Notes under the pieces: generated by a model | The model's input: the letters and a program-made list of their open reading frames with translations, nothing else | Told to the model about the DNA's origin: nothing | Databases searched by the model: none | Shown: piece after piece, positions 36,323-44,032 of the stretch | Layout: every line of letters starts with the position of its first letter | Numbering within the stretch: the stretch's first letter is position 1 | Assembly (NCBI GenBank): GCA_017465225.1 | Contig: JAFTWQ010000004.1 | Coordinates: forward strand, 1 to 47,767 | DNA: 47,767 nucleotides | Reading direction: 5' to 3' | Origin: Bacteroidales bacterium | Lineage (GTDB): Bacteria; Bacteroidota; Bacteroidia; Bacteroidales; UBA932 | Program-made: the position numbers and the translations under genes

Positions 36323-36826
36323 ATGAGTGTTGTTAACATTGTAAAATTAGTTGCTTTAGTTGTCATTGTCATTATAGTTGCTGCATCATCTGTTGCCAAG
36401 AAAACTGCGCAGAAGAATATCTGGAAACAAGATGACAATACAGTTTTTGAATATGTTTACGACAAATTGTGCAAAAAGAGTGACTACGGTCATGATTTAT
36501 CCCAATTGAATGATCATGAAAAAGTTTTCATGGCAATGGCCTTGATTGCAGAGGAAGTGAACAACGGAGGATTTGATCAGTTTTTCTTTAATAAAGGAAC
36601 TCGTTGGAATGACATTCTTGTTTCTTCAGCAGAAGCGATAAATGCATATGAAGTTGCAGAAATCTGCAAAAAGGCAGTAGAGATTTATAATAAGCATACT
36701 GATCAGGGAGATATTATCGAAGAATTGAACGAATGCGATGACGAGTTCTATAATTGCAACGATCCATATATGGCTCTGATTGTACAATATGCAAGGAACA
36801 ACAAGGAATTCTTTAAAATCAAATAG
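36323..36826 (+). CDS. DUF4375 (DMP19-like) protein with N-terminal membrane segment
   Basis: 167 residues. A single hydrophobic segment at 5-24 (IVKLVALVVIVIIVAASSV) precedes the domain. VEYVYDKL-like and HEKVFMAMALIAEEVNNGGFDQFFFN at about 65-95 is the DUF4375/DMP19 core. DMP19-type proteins in other bacteria are DNA mimics, but nothing shows this here. The next gene starts 2 nt later. The base composition is more AT-rich than the flanking core genes. Confidence 0.7.
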   Translation: MSVVNIVKLVALVVIVIIVAASSVAKKTAQKNIWKQDDNTVFEYVYDKLCKKSDYGHDLSQLNDHEKVFMAMALIAEEVNNGGFDQFFFNKGTRWNDILVSSAEAINAYEVAEICKKAVEIYNKHTDQGDIIEELNECDDEFYNCNDPYMALIVQYARNNKEFFKIK

Positions 36827-36828
36827 CT

Positions 36829-37053
36829 ATGGCAGAACTGATTATCGGCATTTTGGCTCTCCTTTATGGTTTGTACACCATATATCTGAGAGTAAGCAAA
36901 AATGCAAAGGCGTGGGGTAAACTCGAGCGAATGAAAGAAGTTTATGGAGAGAAAGCAGGCTCTGCAATCCATATCATATCTTACACCGTAGTACCTATCG
37001 CTATAGGAATTGTTGGAATAACAGCATATTGTCTCGGCATTAAGGTATTTTAA
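36829..37053 (+). CDS. Small two-helix membrane protein
   Basis: 74 residues with two predicted membrane segments (about 4-22 and 50-69) and a charged loop. It starts 2 nt after the DUF4375 gene, so they are likely co-translated. No family recognised. Confidence 0.55.
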   Translation: MAELIIGILALLYGLYTIYLRVSKNAKAWGKLERMKEVYGEKAGSAIHIISYTVVPIAIGIVGITAYCLGIKVF

Positions 37054-37066
37054 CAAGATTATTTTT

Positions 37067-37582
37067 TCATTTTGAGGGAAAATCCTGAAGGAACCATTCT
37101 ATGGATTTCCATTCAGGGTCTCCTTCAATATGATATTCAAAATATCTTACTTCATTCCCTTTTGCAATGATCTCATCGAGGTATTCAACAGCAGCCTGAG
37201 CATTGTGAAGCATCCATATCATCTGGCAAGTTCCCTTATGGGTCACCCTAGCAACAAACAATGCATCAGGGTGCTCAGGCAAGCCCTTAAGTCCTTTGTC
37301 AAATGTCTCCACATAGTCCTGCATTATGGCAAATTCTTCTGAACTTGGCCACATATTATCATCAACATCCACATAATCGAAAATAATTGAACAGTAATAG
37401 CCAAACACCTGTTTCAGATCTGTATCATCTCGATGTTCCTTTAATGCCCGATTGATTACCATCAGAGCCTTCGCTCCTTCAGGATCTGCTGTTTCCAGAA
37501 TCGCCAGCGTCTCCTCCGGAATGCAGAGAGTAACGGTTTCCTGTTTTTTCTTACTGCCAAACAATCTATCTTTTAACCACAT
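37067..37582 (-). CDS. DUF695/RraB-like protein
   Basis: 171 residues, soluble. Features are LPEHPDALFVARVTHKGTCQMIWML and FEYHIEGDPEWKSIEWFL in the C-terminal half, the pattern seen in DUF695 and the related RraB-like fold. It converges with the small membrane protein and is preceded by the unknown gene 37594-38451 with an 11-nt gap. Function unknown. Confidence 0.55.
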   Translation of the reverse strand: MWLKDRLFGSKKKQETVTLCIPEETLAILETADPEGAKALMVINRALKEHRDDTDLKQVFGYYCSIIFDYVDVDDNMWPSSEEFAIMQDYVETFDKGLKGLPEHPDALFVARVTHKGTCQMIWMLHNAQAAVEYLDEIIAKGNEVRYFEYHIEGDPEWKSIEWFLQDFPSK

Positions 37583-37593
37583 AGTCCTAGTCC

Positions 37594-38451
37594 TTATTCT
37601 TTGAATATTGCCTGTAATTCCTCTGATGTAAGAGGATTAATGAGAATATGCCTGTAATCGAATTCCGTTTTCTTTTCTGAAGGGACCCTACCCACAAAGT
37701 CGCGAAATCTCATTTTACTCATTTTCTCACCTTCAAAGAGGTCGTGAATAAAGATATATGATTCCTCACATGTATAGATTTCTCCGTCTTGCGTGAACTT
37801 CATTTCAGGCTCTTTAGGCAATATGATTTCCCCGTTATCGAAGAAAACATATATTGAACATATGACATCATCCAACTGTGCGAATAATGGAGCTGACTTA
37901 TATGCGGATATCATCTGTTTTTCGTGCAGATAATGGCCGAACTCATTATAATCATCTGCAAAGTTCTCCAACTGTTCAATAGAAATGCATACAGGTAGAG
38001 TTGCGCATGCCAGGTTCAGATATTCACTTCCATTGAAAATCTGGCGAGCATTTCTCAACACACTTTTGTGCGTTTTGATGTCAAAATCTATACAATGATC
38101 CAGATTTGAGACATCCTCTTTATCACCATCCACAGAAATCTGTTTTGACTTCCATAATTCAGCTATCCTCTTAGCCACATCATAAAGCATCCTCACATCT
38201 CCTTCTGTTGCAGGAAGAACCAATGCGAGATGAATTTCCTTGCTGCTGTCATGATCCAGAATCTGAATGCCTCTACCAATGTTTTCCGTATCATAGATAA
38301 TAAGCGGGCCATTATTGTCAATTTTGCCTTTGTCCAGACGTCCGTGATCATCCAATGTACCATAAGACCATTTATGACCGGAAACAATATCTGACATAGA
38401 AAGCGGTTTCTTAAGAAGACGTGAATTCCGTATAAAAAGTTCTCTTGCCAT
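37594..38451 (-). CDS. Unknown protein, possibly DUF4299-like
   Basis: 285 residues from MARELFIRNSRLLKKPL. The upstream MINQKL extension (to 38469) is rejected because a TATCTTTG box at 38472-38479 would place the RNA start almost on it. Soluble and acidic, with YNEFGHYLHEKQM and DYRHILINPLTSEEL near the C-terminus. A match to DUF4299 is only a tentative recall. The gene leads a two-gene minus operon. Confidence 0.5.
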   Translation of the reverse strand: MARELFIRNSRLLKKPLSMSDIVSGHKWSYGTLDDHGRLDKGKIDNNGPLIIYDTENIGRGIQILDHDSSKEIHLALVLPATEGDVRMLYDVAKRIAELWKSKQISVDGDKEDVSNLDHCIDFDIKTHKSVLRNARQIFNGSEYLNLACATLPVCISIEQLENFADDYNEFGHYLHEKQMISAYKSAPLFAQLDDVICSIYVFFDNGEIILPKEPEMKFTQDGEIYTCEESYIFIHDLFEGEKMSKMRFRDFVGRVPSEKKTEFDYRHILINPLTSEELQAIFKE

Positions 38452-38471
38452 TAATTTCTGATTTATCACTC

Positions 38472-38479
38472 CAAAGATA
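38472..38479 (-). promoter_or_regulatory. -7 box of the minus-strand islet operon
   Basis: The minus strand reads TATCTTTG, 20 bp before the chosen start at 38451. Confidence 0.5.
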
Positions 38480-38512
38480 GATAAATCCGTATGGATTACA
38501 ATGAATTGCCGT

Positions 38513-38669
38513 CATGAATCAGTGCGACCATCTGCGGCCGATTCATGTTCCCACGGTGCGACAAACAGCATAATTAGTAGCAAAAACAGCACCGTCGGTA
38601 CATGGGATGAAAGATCCATGTACCGACGCTCATTCAAAGAAAAAGAGACACCCTCGAAAGGATGTCTCT
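38513..38669. repeat. Intergenic hairpin repeat, copy 2, with terminator
   Basis: Hairpin CATGAATC/GATTCATG (38513-38547), the shared CCCACGGTGCGACA, then a 12-bp stem CGTCGGTACATG/CATGTACCGACG (38593-38628). It ends in GAGACA...TGTCTC (38645-38668), the same terminator sequence seen at 41790-41813 and 46602. It lies downstream of the esterase at 38722 and upstream of the islet promoter. Confidence 0.6.
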
Positions 38670-38721
38670 ATATTGGTCTGAGATGCCCGATCGGGGCGGG
38701 CACGGTTCCCCTAAGGCAAGT

Positions 38722-39900
38722 CTATTTCTTCCAGAGGTTAGGGAGGAAACCATGATAGAGGAGATTTCTCCAGGTAGACCAGTCGTGTCCGGTTTCACCT
38801 ACGCAGAAGTACTCATATTCGATGCCGTGCTTCTCGAGAGCTTCCCTGAAAGGCTTGACACGCATATTGAACATGCCCTTCTCTTCAGCGCCTCCCTGTC
38901 CGATGAACAGATAATCCACCTTGTCGTTGGCTTCAGGATCATTGAGGAATTCGCCGAGGGTTTCTTCTGGTCTGTTGTCACCTGCGCTGAGGACGCCGAA
39001 GTTTGCGAAGAGGTCAAGAGACTTCAGACCCACGAACATAGTGTGGCGGCCACCCATCGAGAGACCGGAAATTGCACGGCCATGAGGATTTGCGATGGTC
39101 TTGTAGTGACTGTCGATGAATGGGATGACAACCTCACGATACTCACGCGCCATAATATCGAAAGTAAGATCGGCGTGCTGAGGATGATTGCGGTGAACGA
39201 CCTGATTGTTCACAAGTACAATAAGCATTGGTTCAGCTTTCCCTTCCGCCAGGAGATTGTCCATAATGAAGTTCACGCGTCCGTCATACATCCAGTTTGA
39301 CGGAAGTTCTCCGCTGCCGCCCATCAGGTAGAGGACCGGATATTTCTTCTTTGGATTATATTTAGGAGGGGTATAAACATAGAGTTCACGTTCGCCTTTG
39401 GTGACAGAGCTGTAGTAGATATGACGTGTGATGGCTCCATGAGGCACATCCTTGGCGTCCCACCATGATGGTCCGTCGCCGTGGACGATAAGTTCGCTAT
39501 AAGGAGGCATTGCCGTAAAGGCCGCATATGTGTTATTCGGATCGGCCATTCTGACACCATCCACAACCAGATTGTACTGGTACATGTCCACCGGGAGAGG
39601 ACCGATGGTGAGGGTCCAGATACCGTCTTCCCCTTTGGTGAATGGTATGTTTCCACGTACTCCCATTACCGTGGTCATTGCGCCAGAGAGGGCTACTGAC
39701 TCCGCTTCGGGGGCCCTGAGGCGGAAAGTGACGGTACGGTCGTCATTCACCTGAGGTGAATTCAGATTCGCACTGAAAGGGATTAATCCTTCGGTATCTT
39801 TCTGAGGATTGTAACTGAGGTTGATGTTCGACTGCTGGGCAGATGCAGTCAAAGCAGTAAGTAGCGAAATCGCCACGACAATAATTTTCCGGTTCATCAT
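38722..39900 (-). CDS. Secreted esterase with E-set domain (feruloyl/acetyl esterase-like)
   Basis: 392 residues from MMNRKIIVVAISLLTALTASA, with a signal peptide. Residues about 40-125 form a CBM48-like E-set (FRLRAPEAESVALSG) and about 140-392 the esterase. The nucleophile elbow GLSMGG (Ser about 278) and His in GETGHDWSTW near the end are visible. It is the single-unit relative of the double esterase at 20966-23257. A longer frame to 39957 has no signal peptide. Confidence 0.85.
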   Translation of the reverse strand: MMNRKIIVVAISLLTALTASAQQSNINLSYNPQKDTEGLIPFSANLNSPQVNDDRTVTFRLRAPEAESVALSGAMTTVMGVRGNIPFTKGEDGIWTLTIGPLPVDMYQYNLVVDGVRMADPNNTYAAFTAMPPYSELIVHGDGPSWWDAKDVPHGAITRHIYYSSVTKGERELYVYTPPKYNPKKKYPVLYLMGGSGELPSNWMYDGRVNFIMDNLLAEGKAEPMLIVLVNNQVVHRNHPQHADLTFDIMAREYREVVIPFIDSHYKTIANPHGRAISGLSMGGRHTMFVGLKSLDLFANFGVLSAGDNRPEETLGEFLNDPEANDKVDYLFIGQGGAEEKGMFNMRVKPFREALEKHGIEYEYFCVGETGHDWSTWRNLLYHGFLPNLWKK

Positions 39901-40026
39901 GGTGTTATTTTTTCGCAATGTACAAAAAAGCTGATTATTATGAAAGTATGGCAGCAAAAGTCTGCCAAAAACGCCACGAATGGAGAATTGAAAAGACTGG
40001 CCAATGTCTGAATTACATGCAATAAT

Positions 40027-40698
40027 TTACCAGATAAAAGGGATAACCTTATACTTTACACGCGTTTTGTATTCCTTGTAACCGTCAAGACCGGATGTCA
40101 GGACTGCTTCCTCATTACGGATCCTCCGGGCGATCACCGGAATATATCCAAGCATAATGAAAAGGGAAATCGGAGAGCCAAGGACCAGAGGCATTGACAG
40201 GAAAAGGATTACTGTTGCCATATACATCGGATGACGGACAATGCCATATAGCCCGGTATCAATGACTTTCTGTCCCTCCTGGACTTCGATGGTTCTGGAA
40301 AGGTATTCGTTTTCCCGCAGCACTTCTGCATATAATATGTACGACAGAATAAAAAGGGCTGCGGCTGTCCATACTGTCCACTCCGGCAGTACCCAACAAT
40401 CGTATCTCCAGTTAAGACCAGCAGTCGTGAATGACATTATGAACAACAGGCCGCTCAATGCCACTACTGCCTTCTGCTCATTTTCCTTCTCCTTGGCATT
40501 CAGCCTTTTACGAAGCAATTCAGGACTCTTGACAAGCATGACAGCTCCGGCAACGAACATAGGTACGAACAGAATTCCCATGAGAAGCCATCCCTGCCAA
40601 TAAGCGAATGATCCTGCCGGCAGAAACAGCATCAGACCTACAAGCACAATACCTGAGGTAAACTTCAACAACGACTGTGTCAACAAGGATTTATTCAT
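40027..40698 (-). CDS. Integral-membrane methyltransferase (ICMT/phospholipid methyltransferase type)
   Basis: 223 residues with about five membrane segments. The C-terminal VIDTGLYGIVRHPMYMATVILFL is the SAM-binding core of isoprenylcysteine and phospholipid methyltransferases. It overlaps the upstream hydrolase by 8 nt. The substrate is unknown. Confidence 0.75.
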   Translation of the reverse strand: MNKSLLTQSLLKFTSGIVLVGLMLFLPAGSFAYWQGWLLMGILFVPMFVAGAVMLVKSPELLRKRLNAKEKENEQKAVVALSGLLFIMSFTTAGLNWRYDCWVLPEWTVWTAAALFILSYILYAEVLRENEYLSRTIEVQEGQKVIDTGLYGIVRHPMYMATVILFLSMPLVLGSPISLFIMLGYIPVIARRIRNEEAVLTSGLDGYKEYKTRVKYKVIPFIW

Positions 40699-41431
40699 AT
40701 TGCATCCGTATTATTCTTTGCGCCACCTCCTCAGGCTTGTCAATCAGGAGCTGGCCGTGGTTCATTCCTTTGAATACTTCAACCTTCGTTTCAGGATGTA
40801 ATGATGTCAGATGACTCACCTGCGGCCTTGCGACAAAGGCTTCCTTCGTACCGTACCAATAATGGATATCGCTTCCTGAAATACTTTCAAGTTTCGTTGT
40901 ATAGACTGAAGTATATCCATCCAGAACCGCCTTACTGCCACCAAATGGATAAGCCTTCTTACATTCGTCAAGTATGACATCGAAATAGTGCGAATGAAAG
41001 ACCCATCTCCAGAATCCGGTCCAATGATAGCAGGTCCAGACGTTGGCACATTGATAGTATTTCAATGGGGTTACGAGCCATCTTGGAAGAGGCAATAAAG
41101 GAGCCGCATCCAATATCGAATGTTTTATCACGACCTCATTTCTTTCAAGAATACGTGACAGGATTTTGCCTCCGAGAGACAGTCCATAGGCTATGTCGAG
41201 ATGTCCGCCGAGGTCTTCTTTGATATATTTGCTTACTTGCCGTGCCTGATCGTCTATTGATGAAAATTCCGTACGACGGCCTAATGTAAAGCCGTCGACC
41301 TGAACCGCTATGACATGAAACTTTTCCTCCAGCAGACCGATAAGAGGCAGGAAAATCTCGTATGAGACTCCCAAGCCTGGAATCAGCAGGAGGGTTGGTG
41401 ATCCGACATTACCGAAAGTCTTGAAATCCAT
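40691..41431 (-). CDS. Alpha/beta hydrolase
   Basis: 246 residues, no signal peptide. The oxyanion region LLLIPGLGVSYE is near the start, the nucleophile elbow GLSLGG (Ser about 104), and the C-terminal His in GMNHGQLL. It is first in the operon with the methyltransferase and has a TATCTTTG box at 41461-41468 on the minus strand. Confidence 0.75.
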   Translation of the reverse strand: MDFKTFGNVGSPTLLLIPGLGVSYEIFLPLIGLLEEKFHVIAVQVDGFTLGRRTEFSSIDDQARQVSKYIKEDLGGHLDIAYGLSLGGKILSRILERNEVVIKHSILDAAPLLPLPRWLVTPLKYYQCANVWTCYHWTGFWRWVFHSHYFDVILDECKKAYPFGGSKAVLDGYTSVYTTKLESISGSDIHYWYGTKEAFVARPQVSHLTSLHPETKVEVFKGMNHGQLLIDKPEEVAQRIIRMQYE

Positions 41432-41460
41432 TGAGTTCTATAAATCTCGATTAATCTGTT

Positions 41461-41468
41461 CAAAGATA
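41461..41468 (-). promoter_or_regulatory. -7 box of the hydrolase/methyltransferase operon
   Basis: The minus strand reads TATCTTTG, 30 bp upstream of the hydrolase start. Confidence 0.5.
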
Positions 41469-41519
41469 ATAAAATTCGCAAGGATTACAAATGATCATTA
41501 TTATGTATCAGTATAATCA

Positions 41520-41813
41520 TCTGCGACCAATTGGAAACTGGCCGCTCATTGGGTTCGGGAAGGTCGTTCTGTCCGTAAATTCCGCCAAATTACGGATGAG
41601 ACGGGCGAATTTGAAGGTTCCATCCGTAAAACATGGGTTTTTACGGATAGAACACAGCATATAGATGATCCTGTCCATGAAAAGGGGCTCTTTTATGGAC
41701 AAGGAGCTGATTTGACGGGCTTTGTCCATGAAAAGGACGGTTTTTGTGGATAAGATGGTGATTGGACGGGAAGATACCAACAAAAAAAGAGACACCCCGA
41801 AAGGATGTCTCTG
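41520..41813. repeat. Hairpin array block, four units, 51-bp period, with head and terminator
   Basis: Head TGCGACC...GGCCGCTCATTGGG (41522-41553). Hairpins lie at 41572-41596, 41623-41647, 41674-41699 and 41725-41750; unit starts are exactly 51 bp apart. Stems are TCCGTAAA/TTTACGGA or TCCATGAAAA/TTTTATGGA, so pairing is kept despite base changes. A terminator follows at 41790-41813. It fills the 451-bp gap between the hydrolase promoter and the GGGtGRT remnant. Confidence 0.75.
41790..41813 (-). terminator. GAGACA terminator beyond the GGGtGRT remnant
   Basis: On the minus strand GAGACA/TGTCTC stem followed by seven T residues. It stops transcription coming from the GGGtGRT remnant side. 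Confidence 0.7.
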
Positions 41814-41831
41814 TAGCTATTTGGTAATGAG

Positions 41832-41877
41832 ATCCCCGATCAGGTCGGGGATGACGTCATTGCCGGCTTGATCGGCA
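41832..41877. repeat. Two short GC-rich stems after the GGGtGRT remnant
   Basis: ATCCCCGA/TCGGGGAT at 41832-41852 and ATTGCCG/CGGCAAT at 41857-41877. These are close relatives of the GC-rich stems near 11276. Confidence 0.45.
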
Positions 41878-41882
41878 ATCTC

Positions 41883-42048
41883 TTATTTGTTAAGCGCAGT
41901 AGCAACGTCAACGGGGCAAGCAACTGTACAACCTACCATAGGGTTGTTACCGATGCCGAGGAATCCCATCATCTCAACGTGTGCCGGAACTGATGATGAT
42001 CCTGCGAACTGTGCGTCAGAGTGCATACGGCCCATAGTGTCGGTCATA
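41883..42048 (-). pseudogene. 3' remnant of the GGGtGRT gene
   Basis: The 166 bp match positions 46682-46847 with 8 differences (about 95%). They encode the last 55 residues of the GGGtGRT protein, including FLGIGNNPMVGCTVAC, with one Ala-to-Pro change (VACPVD). No 5' part of the gene is present. The sequence match stops abruptly after GGTCATA. It is the left end of the insert between 42049 and 46681 and reads as the displaced gene end. Confidence 0.9.
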
Positions 42049-42050
42049 TA

Positions 42051-42099
42051 TCCAATGGCTACCGTCCGTACGCGGTACGTCCGTGTGTAAGCCATTGGA
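42051..42099. repeat. Palindromic insert next to the gene remnant
   Basis: TCCAATGGCT (42051-42060) and AGCCATTGGA (42090-42099) are exact reverse complements. An inner CGTAC-GCG-GTACG stem is also present. The 59 bp (42049-42107) separate the remnant from a 12-bp trace of the same gene (42108-42119, 11 of 12 matching 46848-46859). Confidence 0.5.
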
Positions 42100-42262
42100 C
42101 GTCAATGCCGTATGAAGCAATACTTTGCCAAAATCCGGGTCGCAATTTACCTGAGAGACGTCACACGGTCGCACTGAGAGCCTTATGGAAGTGCCTTTGG
42201 CTCTGTGATTTATCTCGAATTTTTGGGTCGCTTTGGTACAATGGGTTGATTGCACGTTATAA

Positions 42263-42913
42263 TTACCCATCCAACCCGGTCATACAGAGTTCCTTCACTT
42301 TTCGGATAGTGTTGACTGATGTGCCTGTAAGAGCAGCGATGTTCCTCAGTGAGATACCCTTCTTCAGCAGTCCTATCTCCTTCTGATATTGCAGTCTGTA
42401 CGATTCAATATCCTTCTTATATGAGGACGGCCGTCCCATCTTAACACCTTCCTTTCTGCACTTCTCTATGTACTGAGCCCTACCGCTGTTCATACGCTCT
42501 CTGATGGTCAGGCGTTCCATAGATGCGATTTCCAATAGTATTGTACATATAAGACTCACAACGGGATTGACAGTTCCGTCAGTATTCAGCGTCTCCAATG
42601 AATAGTTCTTTATATAGAGACTCACTTTATTCTCATTCAATATCTGAATAACCTTCAGTGCTTCGAGGGTATTACGACCGAGACGACTGATTTCGAGGCA
42701 TACGACTCTTTTCACGTCATTGCTGCGGACGAACTCAATCATATCTCTCAGTTCAGCACGGTTTTCAAATGATTCCGCGCCAGTTACCTTATTTGCGAAT
42801 GTACCTGCGATATCCCAATCCATCTTCTGACAGAACGACTCCAATTCATTTATCTGTCTGCGATATTCCTGCCTGTCTGTGCTGACTCTCGCCAATATTA
42901 CTACCTTATCCAT
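42263..42913 (-). CDS. Small serine recombinase (resolvase/invertase family)
   Basis: 216 residues from MDKVVILARVSTDRQEY. The catalytic Ser is Ser11 in the RVSTDRQ motif. The core has VCLEISRLGRNTLEAL with the two Arg, the E-helix MERLTIRERMNSGRAQYI, and a C-terminal HTH of the resolvase type (GRPS..., ISLRNIAALTGTSVNTIRKV). It catalyses DNA cleavage and strand exchange; it is the likely integration or inversion enzyme of this insert. The longer opening to 42961 adds 16 residues with no family support. It lies 143 bp from the remnant of the target gene. Confidence 0.85.
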   Translation of the reverse strand: MDKVVILARVSTDRQEYRRQINELESFCQKMDWDIAGTFANKVTGAESFENRAELRDMIEFVRSNDVKRVVCLEISRLGRNTLEALKVIQILNENKVSLYIKNYSLETLNTDGTVNPVVSLICTILLEIASMERLTIRERMNSGRAQYIEKCRKEGVKMGRPSSYKKDIESYRLQYQKEIGLLKKGISLRNIAALTGTSVNTIRKVKELCMTGLDG

Positions 42914-43095
42914 AAACGTATGATTAACTACTCTTATATGACAGAAATAGCATGAATACACAGAGATGTATCAATTTAAGATAAAGCAATAAACCGCTGC
43001 GTCCAGGGTATCCGGAAAGATAGCAGTTCAAGCATTAAAACGATGCGTTTGCAGTTTTGACGCGAAGAGAATTTTGCAGATTAAGGAAATTTGTA

Positions 43096-43217
43096 TAATT
43101 TTGCGTCGTCAAGGGGAATTCGCGTAAGGGATGACAACCCTTTCTGTCTGTTGCAGTGATGCCAGTCAGTTTCGAGCCCCAAAGCATAACAGCCACTCTC
43201 AATGAGCGGCTGTTTTT
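43096..43217 (+). ncRNA. Candidate small RNA with own promoter and terminator
   Basis: TAATTTTG at 43096-43103 (-7 box) with TTTTG about 25 bp upstream predicts a start near 43110. The product has a stem AAGGG/CCCTT (about 43126-43142) and ends at AACAGCC/GGCTGTT (43188-43214) followed by T5. No convincing open frame lies in it. The 305-bp gap between the recombinase and the next gene otherwise contains nothing I can name. The terminator also serves the minus-strand gene at 43219. Confidence 0.4.
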
Positions 43218-43218
43218 G

Positions 43219-43611
43219 CTATAAAGAAGTAATGCAATACTGCACCTTATCACCAGTCGATTTCTGAAGACCTACTGTCATCTTAATGTTGTCCAATTGC
43301 ATGATGTACATCTTCAAGAAAGGTTTCTGATTCTTCGTTCCTTTCTTGATCGGTACTTCTGCTATTTTCTTTGACTTTGTAAGAAGTTCCGACAGTCTCA
43401 TTACTGCCAGCGTGGACTCATATTGCCTTGCAGCCTTTTCGGCAGTCTCGGTAATTGAAAGATATTTGACAAGAATGTAATCCTGCAAATCTTCATTCCA
43501 CATTTTCTTATCAGGGTTGTCCGCTATCCACCCTGCATAGAAGTCCTTGATGATCTTATCCCTCATTTTGACTTCCTCTCTACTGTTCCCCTGTGGTATA
43601 TTCATTTTCAA
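43219..43611 (-). CDS. Mobile-element-associated protein of unknown function
   Basis: 130 residues, soluble, Lys-rich. Recognisable elements are IPQGNSREEVKMRDKIIKDFY at the N-terminus and the C-terminal MTVGLQKSTGDKVQYCITSL. Similar proteins are often seen in Bacteroidales mobile regions, but I know no function. A start at 43605 is an alternative. It lies between the candidate small RNA and the AT-rich leader of the protease gene. Confidence 0.6.
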   Translation of the reverse strand: MKMNIPQGNSREEVKMRDKIIKDFYAGWIADNPDKKMWNEDLQDYILVKYLSITETAEKAARQYESTLAVMRLSELLTKSKKIAEVPIKKGTKNQKPFLKMYIMQLDNIKMTVGLQKSTGDKVQYCITSL

Positions 43612-44032
43612 AGTACTTTAGGTTGCTAAGGTACATAATCGTCATCATATTACCAATCATTTTATAATACAAACGCACGATACCCCGTGAGTGTTGTTTA
43701 TCCGAAAAATTCTTCCGACATTTGGGAATCATTCGGCGAAAGCTGTCTGACTTACATATTGTGAAAGTGTTTTTCGCAAGTCCTTTAATGAAAATGTGGA
43801 AGTTTTCTTTGTTAGAAGGATGATACGAACAACACACACTTTCGTATAGATACATGTGGTTGGGTGCATTCTGCATCCCGATATCCCATATCTATTCGAG
43901 TGTGGGGTATTGTGTCGTTTATTTCTAACAGGGTCTTTCCACAACCTTCATTAAGATAAACGGAAGTCAGCTCCACACTTTCTTTGTATATACACTTATG
44001 TCTGAAGGAGTTGGAAGGCATTTATAGTCTCT
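43612..44032. other. 421-bp AT-rich gap with no recognised gene
   Basis: No frame longer than about 70 codons has a family resemblance. It contains repeated fragments of the type GAAAGTGTG with TGTATxTA nearby (about 43838-43860 and 43972-43990) and an inverted pair ATACCCC/GGGGTAT (43680-43686 and 43906-43912). It is possibly the promoter region of the protease gene. Confidence 0.35.

Noticed and set aside
36323-38451. A defined toxin-immunity system
   Set aside because: No toxin-like protein is present and the family calls are weak, so no function is claimed.
41572-41750. CRISPR array
   Set aside because: Units are short covarying hairpins, not identical repeats, and no cas gene is present.
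41517-41795. Minus-strand frame made of 17-residue repeats over the hairpin array (also 46320-46610)
   Set aside because: Openness follows from 51 being 17 codons; the start lies in a terminator stem and the 24229 array has a 52-bp step.
41883-42095. Independent 70-residue protein at the GGGtGRT remnant
   Set aside because: The first residues come from the palindromic insert, and the rest is the gene's C-terminus without its fold.
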